Assembly (NCBI GenBank): GCA_022376465.1
Contig: JACDTU010000012.1
Span: 992,001 to 1,056,000, forward strand
Direction of reading: 5' to 3'
DNA from: Cubamyces lactineus
Lineage: Eukaryota > Basidiomycota > Agaricomycetes > Polyporales > Polyporaceae
Length of the DNA: 64,000 nt
Positions 44,658-56,738 of the stretch are shown piece by piece (the stretch's first letter is position 1; each line of letters opens with the position of its first letter). The notes under the pieces are model-generated. The model searched no databases, had not been told where the DNA came from, and was given only the letters and a program-made list of their open reading frames with translations. The position numbers and the translations under genes were made by a program.

Positions 44658-45203
44658 TTGGCCTCACTCTCGCCCGTAAATCGTCCCATGACCCACCCGT
44701 TTCTCCCCACATCAACCACGCGAATCACTCTGGCGGATATCCTCGAGCAAACACCACTCGCTCTCGCCTCTACGACCTGCCCCAGTTCTCGGCCCTCGGG
44801 CCTGTATCTCGCCGACCTTCCTTCTGGAGCTGCTGCCTTCTCGTCAACGTTTGATGCTCGGTCGCCCATTTCCAAAACGACTGAATGCGATCTCTTGCCT
44901 CCTGAGCGCCCCTGCCCTCTCTCGATTTCGGCTGTCTCAGGTGCTATAGCCGGGTACTATGCTGCTCAACACGGCACCGTAGCCTACCGCTTATTGGTGC
45001 ACGTACGTCGTGCGCTCTCGATACCCGGTCATGGACCGGTGCACCTGAGAACCGCTACCTTCCTCGATAAACCTTCATCGTGTACCCCGCTATCAAGGTT
45101 ATTCTTCCCACTTCAGCGATTCATGAATACCTGCTGCCCACCGTTGCTATGGCTGAAAGGATTGGCATCGTCTCGCAGTGCCACAGCGACATACTACGAG
45201 TAG
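44658..45203 (+). CDS. Uncertain ORF, 181 codons
   Basis: This is an open frame without introns starting MASLSPVNRPMTHPFLPTST. Composition is moderately protein-like in the middle (LSISAVSGAIAGYYAAQHG). There is no known motif, no supporting splice sites and no clear partner gene, so it may be chance in a gene-poor region upstream of the Pap1-like gene. Confidence 0.2.
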   Translation: MASLSPVNRPMTHPFLPTSTTRITLADILEQTPLALASTTCPSSRPSGLYLADLPSGAAAFSSTFDARSPISKTTECDLLPPERPCPLSISAVSGAIAGYYAAQHGTVAYRLLVHVRRALSIPGHGPVHLRTATFLDKPSSCTPLSRLFFPLQRFMNTCCPPLLWLKGLASSRSATATYYE

Positions 45204-48200
45204 TTCTGCACCGCCTCCCCTATATCCGGCCAGGGAACTCGCCGCACGCTTAGGCTATGTCTGAGCACTCCTGAAGACGCGAGTGATTAGTGCCGGCGGT
45301 AAGTGCTTTTTCGTCGAGTTCGTTCGCTCGCTATCGCTGCGCCGCTGTCCCTGTACGGCTTCCTGTGCATCTTTCGATCCACTCACGTACAACCGCGCCT
45401 TTCTTGACGGTGATCGGCGTGTCTCGGCGGCATTAATCGCCAAAGGATCCTTCAGACGAAGAGTCGAAGGGCCAAGTCCACCCTCACTTATATGTTTTCC
45501 GCGTACGTCGGGGTCGACAGCCTGAGGTTGCGCACCCCCGCACATGCAAAAGTCTCACTGCAGATACGAGATACGCACAGCTTAAAATCGATGGCAGACA
45601 GCTGCTGTGTGCGTTCGCGGAGCGATAGCCCCGCATGGACGCGCGGATGAACCCCGACAGCTGATCAGTTGACTTTCTTTGGCTTGGTTCTATAATCCAG
45701 GGTGTTCGTGACGGCATTCCTGGTGCGAAGTTTGCATTCCAACATACGTTCTTCGTACGTCCCCGTCCTAGATCTTCTGATGCACACTACCTTGCAATAT
45801 ATATCAGGACTTCGAGCTCAGCTGGACACGTACGTCGCTCGAGGCTGGACTGTGTATAATTCAATCGGAACCTCAATCTGCACTTCTGCGATTGTTGAAC
45901 ACTTCTTCATCGTGTTCCTGGCTGAGGAAATGGTCCTTGTACCGCTAGGATCCCCATATCAACGCTGGCGACCGTCCATAACACTGACACTGTCGCATCC
46001 AGGCCCATGCACCCATCCGTAAACTCTCGAACGGCTCGTTTTATGCGGAACGCCCACGCACGCCTGCCTACTCGAGAAGCAGTGCACCGCTCGATATCGG
46101 AAGATCGAACGCGCACACGTACACGTACTACACCCGGCGGCGGCGCACCCACTCCGGCCTCCGCGATCTGCACACACTGACACTGCGCGCCCGGAGCAGC
46201 CCGTCGACCCAGTAACAGCAGGTACGTCACCGCCGTCAATCTCTTGACGTCTTCGCGCAGCCCGTCCGACCCACGCTTCTCGAGCGTCTGTGTGCCCCAT
46301 CCCAGAGACCGATGAGGTACCCGCCCAGCGCACGGTTCTCCACCGCTGCTCTAGCACGGTGCTGCCACTTGGACTTCGTGCATGGACTCGTCGTTCGAGC
46401 TCGGGCTGTGGACTTCACGTGGGTCGGGGCCAATACCCCCGGCTTGGCGCACCCGCTACAGGCTCGCCCGTTCCCTCAAAGTCATTCGCAGAACGAGGCC
46501 CAGGTACCACTTTCCCCGGGTCGCCCCGATCCTGCATCCCAGCTGCCCGTCTGCGCTCTGTTCATTCCTGATGTTCGACGTCGACCAGCAGGAATCCTAC
46601 GTTTGTAGTAGGTGGCGTCCGGACGCTAGAGAGCCGTCGAAGATGTCGTGGTGCCTGGAGTCACCAGTCCCAGAATTGAAGCATGGATCCCCGCTCGACT
46701 TGACATACTTGGAAGGCGTCGCTTTGGGCCGCCGTTCCTGGCTCATGCATCATGAGCTCAGCGCCTTCCAATGCACGTCGTACGCCACCCATCGTGGTGA
46801 ACGTCCACGACCGGTTGGCCTGGAAGTGCCATTGACAATTGACAGTCTCGACGCCCACAACGCACAGCATCGCGCCCACACCCCGTGCCTCGCCATCATG
46901 AACGCATCATTCTCCGACTCGTGCGTTGGATAGATCTCTGCTATCACCCGTTCATTATGGGCGTCCGAACGCGTGCTCTGTCCTCTTGTGCGTCTCATAA
47001 TACGTACATCCATATATCCCAGTGCTGACGCCGAGTTACCTACCGGCGCTCTCACAGGATCGCTTCGACAGCACAAGGCAACCCCACCACGGCGACTCCT
47101 GCAACTCCAGCCCCACGTTTCGAGATTCTCCGAGTCGCGTTTGATGTACCCGGCCCCCTGGGAGCTAGACGAGTCACCAACGGCTGATCCCTCGGATCCG
47201 AGTCTATGTAGTATAGACCCTCGCGGTCGGGATCAATACGCAGGCCCGCAGTCCGTACAAAGGCGCAGCTAATGCCCGTATGCCTACATGGCACCGCGGC
47301 TATAGGCGCGACAAGCGCGGACGCCCGACGCTTCTTCATGAGGCCGCATTGTTGACGCCAGCGGCGCCACGCAGCGGGCAAGCCGCAGAAGGCAGAAGGA
47401 CCCGGGGCCCAGGTGCGCAGTCTGAACTCGTCCATGTCGTGCGGTCGGCATGAGCGACGCGCGGCCTCCGCCCGTATACATGCCGCTGTATGCGGCGTGC
47501 GTTGTGTCACTGTGCAGCCCGTCGCTAGCTGCCGGGTATCCCGCTGTCTGGGGTGGTTGCTGCTTTGCTTGACTCGAGGCTCGAGGCTCGTCTGATCGTG
47601 AGCTTCCTTGATGTCGGACTTGGGGAGGGTCCGCCGATGCTTCCTTTGCGCACCATTGACGATTCCTGCCAAGCTCCAGGCTCCAGGCTCCAACACTCGC
47701 TATAGGCCGATCGGAGACGCCAAGAACAGCTCGTTCCCAGTCCAGTGTGAGTGCAAACGTTAACCTTGGACCTCGTGCTCCGCGTCCTCGTCGACGATAG
47801 CTCATAGCCTGTACCCATCCTAGCAGGCAACTGACTGCCACTTGCACAGCTACTTGCACTGCAGCGTACTCGCATCACAGCAAGATGCGCACCACTGCAC
47901 TGACGGCACCGACTCCGCGGACTGACATCCATTAATCCAAGACTTTCCACCTTGGCCCGCCCGGCAGCTCAAACCTGGAGCGGAGCGAACCGTACTTAAC
48001 GGCATCCCGAGCCCACAGCAGCGCGTGGCTTCTATAGGCACCTAAGCTGCGCGCTGTGCGCTATGCGCAGTTCCCCGCCGACCCACATCTGGATCTGATG
48101 TCGCTCGAGCGCCGAATCCGCACCACCACCAACGACACGACGCGACGCTCGTTCGGATCTGCAGTGGGTCGGCCGTGTCGACCGTCGGGATTCACCTTGA

Positions 48201-48254
48201 ATGTCCAAGCCTAAGGACCATATTGTGCTTTACGACATGCCTCTGTGATTGACG

Positions 48255-48277
48255 GCGCGGGCGCGGGCGCGGGCGCG
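48255..48277. repeat. Microsatellite (GCGCGG)n
   Basis: There are nearly four tandem copies of a GC-only hexamer in non-coding sequence. Confidence 0.8.
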
Positions 48278-48495
48278 TCTCCAAGCGGAATGAATCCCCC
48301 CTCGAAATCTCGGATACAATGGCCAAGCGATTAGGGGAATAGCCGATGCCGTTGCGCACACGAAATACTCGTCCCTCCAAGCTTCAGGCCTCCATGAAGA
48401 GAAGCCCAGGCCCGAGCCTGAGTCCGGGTGCTATCGTTACACGTATGCGATATACTGCCCATACGATATCACTACTGACGAACTCTCACCACCAA

Positions 48496-48515
48496 TCCAG
48501 TCCAGTCCAGTCCAG
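48496..48515. repeat. Microsatellite (TCCAG)4
   Basis: There are four perfect tandem copies of TCCAG in non-coding sequence. Confidence 0.8.
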
Positions 48516-50068
48516 CGCCAAGAGCGTGTTTGTGCAACTGGAAGTAGTGCCTGAGAACGTCATGCTATATATACAACCGGCGTACTACCACGTACATTCC
48601 GAGCGGCCTGGTGCGGTCCGTTCTCTGTGCCTCAAGAACTTGAATCCGGGGCCAGTTCCACCGTACACCTCTCGATCCCGCACAAACTCCATCATCGTCC
48701 TGCCTGCAGCCTGTGAGCTACGTGGCCGCTGCAAGGACTGAGCTGCACCTTTCGAGTACAGAGACCTCCCAGGCTCGAGTCTATGGAAAAGCCGGCGAGG
48801 GAGTGAGTACGTGGTGCGTAGTGTATTCGGGCGTCGGTTGGGTCTTTCTATCAATTAACGCGATTCCACAGATGTTTCCGGCAACGGCGAAGTTTGAAGG
48901 TTACGCTACAGGAAGCTTTCTACTCACTTCTTCCGATACGTCCTTGGACTTTTCGGAGTTGGATGGGTAGGGATGCTCGCATGGCTGCAGGTGCAAAGCC
49001 TTTGGTTATGGCGACGGTGTGATGAGTGATCAATCGATCTAGAAGAGATGACTTCACTACACAGGATATCGCGACGAACAGAAGGGGAGCTCAGGCTCCG
49101 AAGCCGGTGTCGAACAACCTCGCCTCATGGTCGCCTCGATGCGATTCAATTTGCCGTCAACAAGTGGCACCCCAGGCGTTGGTGCCAGTGTCCAAAACTG
49201 TGTTTGGCAAAATTTCGATGTTCGAGTATTCCACAACGGCGTGTCAGGTATATATTGTTGGTCTATATCAATCAATGCTGCTCAAACTATTTCCTCTGCG
49301 GAGGGATGTGATGCTCCCGGTCTACGTCAAGCCTGTACAGCTATTCAACAGCTGCTGTTGTCCTAACTCGACATCTAATCGGTATGCTTATGCTAAAGCA
49401 ACCCAGTGTATGCATCTCCTGATATGACACTGACCACTACGTCAACATACTCGTCGCCCCAGTGGCATATATCGACCGCGGCCCCGGACGACCAAATTCA
49501 CCAAGTCCACGCCGATCGCGGCGATTTCTCTCCACCGACCGCCGGATCCTGTCAAGCCCTGTCATGATCAAGCCCACCACGATCGATGATTCGATGCGAA
49601 CCAGGTCGCACCGTCGCAATCCCATGGGTGTGTCTGGGTGTGTGCGGCATAATTTTTCCAGAAATCCGCCTCTGGACAACGACGGGCAGCGGCATTGGCG
49701 GGCCTGATCAATAAGTGAGATCCGTAAGCAAGCCGTGTCGTCCCTGGCTTTCAATTAGACTCGCCGCAGGGCCCCCTCGGCGCAATCGATCGACGCCTTA
49801 CCCCGCGGCGGCGCGGCCTCCTAGTGGCCTCCTGAACCCTTGGAAAATCCATACACGCTCGCCTTCCTAGGACTGGCTCGAGGGGGCGCCGCTTTCGAAC
49901 GTTCAGAACGTTCCAAGCGTTGCCGCTGCCGCTGTCAGGTCCCAACGTCTCCAACATGGCCAACGGGACGACACCTGACGACATCACGCAAAGCGCGAGA
50001 TGTCCGATTTTGTGAGCGTCGTGGCGTTCCGGCCGGATACGCCGCACGCGCGCGTGCAATTGGCTCTC

Positions 50069-50533
50069 CTAAGGCTCCTCCGCACCCGCCACGTCCTGTT
50101 CCTTCTTCATTTCCTCTGTACCGACCTCAAGCCCTAGCACGACGCTGTCACAGCTGAAAGAATATCCATCCACCAATATCTCTGTAGCTCGATTCTCTGG
50201 GCCCTGCAACGAGGTGCGAAGCCGCTCGATCAGACCACAACTTCGCGCCCCCCACTCGACTTCTTGGACGTCCTCTCTGCTCCGGCGCGAGCTTCTCGCA
50301 TAGAAGACGACATCGGACGTTGCCACACCGTGAAGTCTCTTCCGTGTGTCCGTCGACGTCGATGTTGACGTCGACAGAGAACTTCGTGACCACGGGTTAT
50401 CGACATCCCTGGCCAGTCCATGACTCCATGTCGTCACCTTCTCTGTCAACCGCATCCGACGTCGCCGTCGACAAGTATTCTGAACCTTATATGTCTCTGA
50501 CTTGACCACACTCTTCTTATACCAAGGATCCAT
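50069..50533 (-). CDS. Hypothetical protein, 154 codons
   Basis: The open frame starts at 50533 (MDPWYKKSVVKSETYKVQN). Its second half reads like real protein (GLIERLRTSLQGPENRATEI, VVLGLEVGTEEMKKEQ) and ends in an acidic tail (DVAGAEEP). There is a short Ser-Thr repeat in the middle. It has no known domain. Upstream exons may exist, and it could also be chance. Confidence 0.35.
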   Translation of the reverse strand: MDPWYKKSVVKSETYKVQNTCRRRRRMRLTEKVTTWSHGLARDVDNPWSRSSLSTSTSTSTDTRKRLHGVATSDVVFYARSSRRSREDVQEVEWGARSCGLIERLRTSLQGPENRATEILVDGYSFSCDSVVLGLEVGTEEMKKEQDVAGAEEP

Positions 50534-52256
50534 TATAATTGGTTCTCCGTCCGGGGCCTTCTAGCCTCACTGCGTTGACTAGTTGAACTTTATTCCCACC
50601 TCACGACTGCTACCCTGAGCACTCCCTGAGCGTCCCAAATTCCCAATTGCCCAATCGGGCGACCGATCATCTCACAACCACCTCCGCTCCTGTTCGTCTA
50701 CTCCATCCAATCTCAGACGCGCACCGGCCGCCGCCCCGTCGCCCGATAATCCCCCGCTCGCGCAGTGGCGTCGATGGTGGAGTCCACCATGTATAACGCG
50801 TGTGTTCGCGATTGCCTGCCCACTGCCAACTGCCAACCCAGCGGACGAAGGCGTACATGGAACGATCCCGAGAGCCGGAGAGCCAGATGACGCCACGATC
50901 AGCAGCACGATGGGAACTTGGTGGAGCCATCGAGCAGGGTCCAGGCTCATGTGCGGGCGTCGGGAACTCTGTTGTGGAGGCTGTGCGCACCCCCCATGGG
51001 CAACGCCGATAGCGTCGAGCGCAGGATCAGATTATTCTCTCGCGTCTCTCACGGTGTACGCGCGCGTCGTGTCAACGCTTATGCCTCAGGAGGAATGCGT
51101 GCAGTGTGCACGTCGCAATGAGTGCTGATCGCGATGTCGAACAAAACGAATGAGTACGGGAACGAGTCGCCCCCATGCTGCCGTGCGAGACGCGTTACCA
51201 GTAGGCAATATGACACCCATTTTCCGTTATTTACCGTTCTCCGTTTCATGAGATACGGTACAGTAACGATCAATTCACATAATGTGCGGGGTTTGTGGTG
51301 CTGTGGTTGGTTACGCTTGGTCGCAAAAGGAGGGCCAATATCCGTCAATACATGCTCAGCTGGCCATGCGATCGTACCGACTGTGGTGCTTTCCGCTTAC
51401 TTGGGAATGTGTACAAATAGTTGACCGCGATCAAGCGAGGCGCATATTTCCTCCGTAGAATCTCAGACACTGATTGTATGCCATTCAGAGTTGGCAGATC
51501 TATACCATTCTACGTTTCCTAAATATGCCGTATTCGGAAAACATCGCAAGCGGTAGAGAGGAATGCGAGGATCATCGTGGAAGGTCTGAATGCGGGGTCC
51601 GCAGCGGACTGGATGGACTGGGTGCCGCCACAGATATTGGAACGATGGCTCTGCACGCCCCGCGGCCCTGGCTGGTGGCGACGAGACGCAAGCAGGTCGC
51701 CATCTGGCATCGAGCAAGCTGACAACTAAACCGCAATGGCTGGGTAGATCTTGAGCTTGAGCGCCGATCGTCGAATTGAGGCTTTGTACAAATGTATCAT
51801 CAGATTTGACAGCTGGGCCCGATGACAGAAGAGGTCGAACGAATAGGAACTTGGAACACAGATACAAACGTAACAGTGTGCAACCTTCTTGGGCTGATGT
51901 AGAGGGAATTAACACGCAACACGCGGAGTGCGATGTGCGGTGTGCAGTAGGCGTAAGATACGAAGCGTCGGTATCGTCAGAGCTTGGGATATGCGGATAT
52001 GAGGACGTGAAGTGTACGGGTGGTATGCAAGAGAGTGACGTGGAGAGGGGATGAGGAGAAAAATGTTCATGGGTCGGTAGGTAGGTAGAAAGGACAATGC
52101 TACGGAATGCATAGGTAGCGCGCGCAGACAAGTGGAGCTGCACCGCAAAGTCAGATATTCTACTCGGGACACATAAGCTTGAGCCGAACTTCGCACCAAA
52201 CAATGTGAACTCTTGTTAGAGCACGAGATGCTAGATTACGGAAGCGACACGTTCGG
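50534..52256. other. Intergenic stretch
   Basis: The frames are short or unconvincing. The minus frame at 51463-52203 (246 codons) is His/Ser/Arg-rich without motifs and is probably chance. The region probably holds the 3' UTR of the Erf4-like gene. Confidence 0.35.
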
Positions 52257-53812
52257 TCACTACACAACAGTGGTCAGCGACATAAGAACTAATTTGGACT
52301 CCAGCAAAGAACATACATAGTACTCGATCTCGAGCTATTACGGGATCACGAACAAATATCAGCGTCATGAGGGTCATTCGCAGTCCAGTTTTCCGACTCA
52401 CGAATAGGAACGCGACCGATCGAGGCCACTTGATATTCAGGCCTACAGGATTGTACACCTGCTCGTTGAGCATGTCGATCATCGACTTGAGCCTGTCCAT
52501 TTCCTATGCGTCCGCCCACACATCAGCATCGTCAGTCCAGGGGAGCACCCGAGGGCGCAAGGATAACGGAAGTCGCACCTTCTCGTAATGCGACTTCTTG
52601 AGCGCACGCGAAGTCTGGAGGCTGAAGAACGCAAGCGCGTTGTCGACGAATGCGTGGCTGAGGCTGTGGGCGGAGAGCAGGATCTCGTTTATGGCGTTGA
52701 TCGTCTCCAAGAACTGCGTGGGCGTAATCTGCGGCGGCACATATTAGTACTTCATTGCGCTGACTTCCCACTTGCGATAACACTTGCCCTGCCCTCGAGC
52801 TCTAACGGATACGTCGAAAGAAATTGGGGCAGTTCTCCACCGCTGTAGTCTCGTTCTATCCGTACGATCTCCCGTGGATGGTGCACGCCAATCTGTCCTA
52901 CCGGTTCCGTGCCATACGCCGCATCAGGTGGTGGCGGACCGAAGTAATACGCAGAATGTGGGATGAGAGGGCGGTTGTGACTTTTCGATGTGATTTATGC
53001 CCGCAAGTTATCAAGGGTATCGGGGAGGGTGATGTTAAGCGGCAGGCCAATAGAGCTTTAGGGAACTCGACTACTCACTTGCGTGGCTTGCTCGTGAACT
53101 CGTGCACCGTACGCGACTTGGCCGTCGAGAACTCGAATCTCTGCGGGCTTATCCGTCCCCTCTCTGCTTCATCATGCATGTCCCACGGTGGAGGCGACGG
53201 CGGGTGCACGTCCAACCTCAGCGGATGCTCCTGCACATGTTCCCTCTCCCTCTCTCGTTCCGGATCGTTCCCCGCCCCCGACCCGTAGAGCGTCGACCCG
53301 CCGTGCTCATGCTCCGCACTCGCTGTAGGCGTATCCGTTTGTCGATGCGCCGTCGTGATATCCGCCTCTGTAGGCCCATCCAATCCTTCCTCTTCCTCCT
53401 CATCCTCACCTCTCGAGTCTGAGTCCGAGTCCGAGTCCGAGTCCGAGTCCGCGCCTCTCTTGACCTCAGGCCGGTGGGCATCCGTGCTGTCGCGCAGAGT
53501 CGAGTCCGGGTCAGCGTAGTACGAGTCGTCCACAGGCCTCGAGATGTCAATCACGACGTCCAAGTCCGCCGGGTCCACTTCTGGGGGAGCCGCTTTAAGC
53601 CCAAGTTTCGCCATAGTATCTGTCGCCGGCGGTCTATCCTGCGCGTGTCCGTTCGCCAAGCTGGTATCCTGCGGCAGAGCCTTCACAGGAGGTGCAGACG
53701 CGCTCGTGGACGGTGCGTGCGACGCCTCGTGTGCGAAGGGAGCTTGTGCGGCCGGGTCTGAACCAGGGGGGGGCCGGGCGCTGGGCGATGCTGCGCGCGA
53801 ACTGGAGCTCAT
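52257..53812 (-). CDS. Erf4/Golgin-A7-type subunit of Ras palmitoyltransferase
   Basis: Six exons (53079-53812, 52788-52980, 52579-52728, 52402-52503, 52317-52334, 52257-52259) give 399 aa. The first 250 residues are disordered, with an SD repeat and acidic runs. The Erf4 domain follows: AYGTEPVGQIGVHHPREIV, DYSGGELPQF, ITPTQFLETINAINEILLSA, LKKSHYEKEMDRL, VYNPVGLNIKWPRSVAFLF and LEIEYY at the very end, as in relatives. Partnered with the DHHC enzyme Erf2, it palmitoylates Ras at the ER. Intron 2 (52729-52787) is GC-AG, intron 1 uses an AAAAG acceptor, and the last intron (52260-52316) leaves the TGA stop alone in the final exon. Without that splice 18 unrelated residues would be added. Confidence 0.88.
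53415..53450 (-). repeat. Hexanucleotide repeat coding a Ser-Asp run in the Erf4-like gene
   Basis: Six tandem GAGTCC-type units (plus strand) encode alternating Asp and Ser in the disordered N-terminal part of the protein. The run is likely to vary in length between strains. Confidence 0.8.
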
Positions 53813-54818
53813 CGCAGAAGAGGATTTGATGTCTTAATGGGTAGGCCTCCTCCAAGAGTGGGAACGAGCAGAGACGTGAGAGCGAACGAGTACCGCGAGG
53901 AGACGCAGGTGTGCGTGGGACTGGAACGCAGGAGATTACGAAGACAACAAGCAGCGAGGTGGAGGAGTAGCCAGGGCTATGAGAACGTAGGTCCTAGTCT
54001 CTGACTTGTCTGCATCGACTGCACGAAGAGCCAGTAGGAGTTTTCCGTGGTAGTCGGGCTATTGTTGGTGATATATGTGTTCGGTGACAGAGGAGGAGGA
54101 CCAAGTCTGTTAGCCCGCCTGAAGCGCCCACGGTAAGCGGGCGCTTGACATTGAATGTCGTCGTGATTGCTGCCTCCGAGGCCCCACGGCTTGCGAATCA
54201 ACTAGCTCAGGCATCTTGTTACAAATCGATTTGCACCTCGGCCTCGAAGTCTTGAAGCTTGGGCCTTGAGCTACAGTGTTCCCATACTTCGAGGCTATCA
54301 AATTACATTGTACGTGAGTCGTTAACGTTCGACGTTCGACGCCTCGCTTAGCCACGTTAATGATGACCGCTGCAGATCCTCACATATACATAGTATGTAG
54401 GCAGCCGCAGCATGAAGCATTGTCGGTCCATCCCGAGCTCTGCCTCCCACCTGTCGCCCAACATCCAGACAGCATCTGAGATCGGCATACAGTTGTCGAG
54501 GATCACTGCAGGAAAACGCTCAATCCGTGCACACTGTCTCAGGCACCATCTGGCTTGTTGCATCTCATTCGGCCTCTTGTAGCCTCCTGCACGCCAAACG
54601 TCTGTTCGGCGTTACTGTCATATAGTATCCGGTGAGGCATCATCCTGGCGGTCGAGTACGTATGCATGTACCCTGACGTTCTTAGTTCATGATTTAGTTG
54701 ATCATCTTGTGCGGTCCGCATTCGGGCCTCATCGAGGCATGCACGCAGAGCGGGCGTGCGTTCCTGAATCCCATTCACCGCGGATACATACGCCTCCGAT
54801 TAATTGCACACAGCGTGT
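53813..54818. other. Promoter side of the Erf4-like gene, gene-poor
   Basis: No gene, repeat or RNA is recognised here. The frames are short. Confidence 0.4.
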
Positions 54819-56333
54819 ATGTCATCCGGAAGCCAGCCCCAAGTTCGAGTAACAATCGCGATCGACCGCTACGGCGCTGCATTCCTGCGCTGCATGTCAG
54901 TGTCACACCGCCTGTCTGCGGTTCAGAATGACCACCGAATTCGAAGCAACCGTGGATGGAGACGAGGTACGCAGCGTCATCTGGAACGCTCCGCGGCTCT
55001 ATCCATGAAATGCTTCCACCGGCAGCGCAGGTCGCCCCAAGCCCTCGATCGAGCAAGCTGCACCCTTGTCCTTCGCTCCGTCGTACGTCAGACACCGTTG
55101 CGTTCCGTGCTTCCGCTGCGGTACGTGCCTTCGCCAAGTTGTGTTCAGCACTTGGTACATACAGTTTCCGCCGTGCGACTCACCCCAACACGAGGCCAAG
55201 GATCCACTGAGAAGGAACCCCTCGGGTCTGATCACACAATTGCGTATCATACCGCATTCACCCACCGCGGGTTCTTCGCATCCTACCTGTGTCTGGGTCG
55301 GCCCTCACAGCATTCATCCTATACTTACCATTTATGCTCAGCCCGTCACCCAGCGGCCTTTCTAACAGCGGCAACTATATGGGCAAATCAAACCGAGAAG
55401 ACCAGGGTTCTATCCCACAGCGACGAAGCTACACTGCGGCGTGAACATCGCGTTCGTGCATGCCCCCACCAACTTCGCCAGCATTTGGATCGATCGGGCG
55501 CGTCGTCGGTTCTTGTCAGCACGACGACAACGACGACGAGGTGCCACATCTCTGCTTCGGCGCGGCTTCCAAGCATTCAGCAGCTGCTAGTTGCCAATAC
55601 TTACACCTATTGGTACGTTCCGCAAGCCATTCATCGAACCGCACCCGCCACACACCGTGACCGCCGTCCCGTTTCCCTGTCGCGTTCGGAGTTCCCGCAC
55701 CCACTCTTCGCTCGCCCCTCCGAGCTTCATATCGCCGGGTTCTATGGGGCACCACGCAGCAGCGTCAGCTCACCCCGCAGAACCGTCCGAAGCCGCTGCA
55801 CTCAATCAGTCCTTGCCGCAGCTTCGGATTCTCTGTACGGGCTCCCTTCCATTCCACGCCTCTCTCCCTCTTCTTATCCGGCCTTCGATCGTACCCTGCA
55901 CGCCCCTCCGCTACCGGAACGCCCTCTTCCCCTCGTCAGTCTTCCAAACCTTCACCATGACAATGTTGGACCCTCTCCGGCTGGGCACGTAGGCCCCTCC
56001 AGGCCCACCCACATCTACTTCCGGAGTGTGGGTGGTCAAAGAACCCGCATCCCTCAGGCTGAACGTACCGCCCCGCCGGACGCCTCGAGACATCGCGAGC
56101 ATCGTTGCTTCACTTCCGTTCACAGCACATACACATCGCAACAAATTGACCGAGCGCATCCGCGGCTCGATAACTCGATAGCACCCCTCAAAACATCAAA
56201 CAGCCGGCCGCCGTCCGCACTTTCCGGTGCTCGGCGCTCTATCACACACACACGCCCGCCCGCTCGCCCCTATATCTCTGATCTACATCTGGCGATGCGA
56301 CAAGCAGCAGCGGCTTACCCCGGAAGGCGGTAG
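54819..56333 (+). CDS. Long uncertain ORF of about 504 codons
   Basis: An uninterrupted frame runs from the first ATG at 54819 (MSSGSQPQVRVTIAIDRYGA) to a TAG just after GGCGG at 56333. It is rich in Arg, Ser, His and Thr. It has no domain, signal peptide or membrane segment that I recognise, and third-base use is mixed. No long frame opposes it, so it is not a shadow of another gene. The strand is pyrimidine-rich, which thins out stop codons, yet 500 codons by chance is still unlikely. It could be a lineage-specific gene, a decayed gene or a non-coding transcript. Confidence 0.3.
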   Translation: MSSGSQPQVRVTIAIDRYGAAFLRCMSVSHRLSAVQNDHRIRSNRGWRRGTQRHLERSAALSMKCFHRQRRSPQALDRASCTLVLRSVVRQTPLRSVLPLRYVPSPSCVQHLVHTVSAVRLTPTRGQGSTEKEPLGSDHTIAYHTAFTHRGFFASYLCLGRPSQHSSYTYHLCSARHPAAFLTAATIWANQTEKTRVLSHSDEATLRREHRVRACPHQLRQHLDRSGASSVLVSTTTTTTRCHISASARLPSIQQLLVANTYTYWYVPQAIHRTAPATHRDRRPVSLSRSEFPHPLFARPSELHIAGFYGAPRSSVSSPRRTVRSRCTQSVLAAASDSLYGLPSIPRLSPSSYPAFDRTLHAPPLPERPLPLVSLPNLHHDNVGPSPAGHVGPSRPTHIYFRSVGGQRTRIPQAERTAPPDASRHREHRCFTSVHSTYTSQQIDRAHPRLDNSIAPLKTSNSRPPSALSGARRSITHTRPPARPYISDLHLAMRQAAAAYPGRR

Positions 56334-56738
56334 TAGTGGCGGTTCATGTGTCCGATGTCGACAACCTGACGGCCGGGTCCCCTGTGCAGTGTGAAGCTTG
56401 TCACCTCCGCTGCGCTCGTCCCGGAGTCCGCGCGGATCGGACGCGGCTTGTGCTGAACCTGAGGGGCTGCATCGGTGTTGTTTCACCCTGTGGTCCTTAC
56501 TAGAACGAGAGCATGCGACGCCATGGTGGGCACTGGGCGTCGCACATCAAGAGGCTAGGCTCTAGAGCAGCCGGTGTGAGGGGTCCACTTGGTGATCGCG
56601 GAATGTGGGTAGACGGTACTACAGGCCCGGCGCGTCCGGGTCTATATCCCTCTGAATCCTGCCAGTCAAATTCATTTAGTAGCCTCAGTCAACTAGCAGC
56701 ATCACGTCTACGGTCTGCGCGCAATATCGCACATGGCC
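56334..56738. other. Spacer before the MITE-like element
   Basis: No feature is recognised. Confidence 0.4.

Larger units (their letters stand above)
43825..50068. other. Gene-poor stretch of about 6.2 kb
   Basis: There are many overlapping frames on both strands, none with a recognisable motif. The best is 44658-45203 (plus, 181 codons, with TRITLADILEQTPLALASTT), which could be a real but unknown exon. Others (47052-47696 minus, 46382-46933 plus) look like chance. Two microsatellites lie at 48255-48277 and 48496-48515. Confidence 0.35.

Noticed and set aside
44658..50068. Searched for a biosynthetic or defence-type gene cluster in the long gene-poor region
   Set aside because: No conserved domain, consistent exon chain or repeated array was found. 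There is no CRISPR-like or long tandem repeat structure, only short microsatellites.
51463..52203. 246-codon minus-strand frame next to the Erf4-like gene
   Set aside because: It is His/Ser/Arg-rich with no motif. It runs toward the Erf4-like stop but is not needed by that gene, and Erf4 relatives end at EYY.
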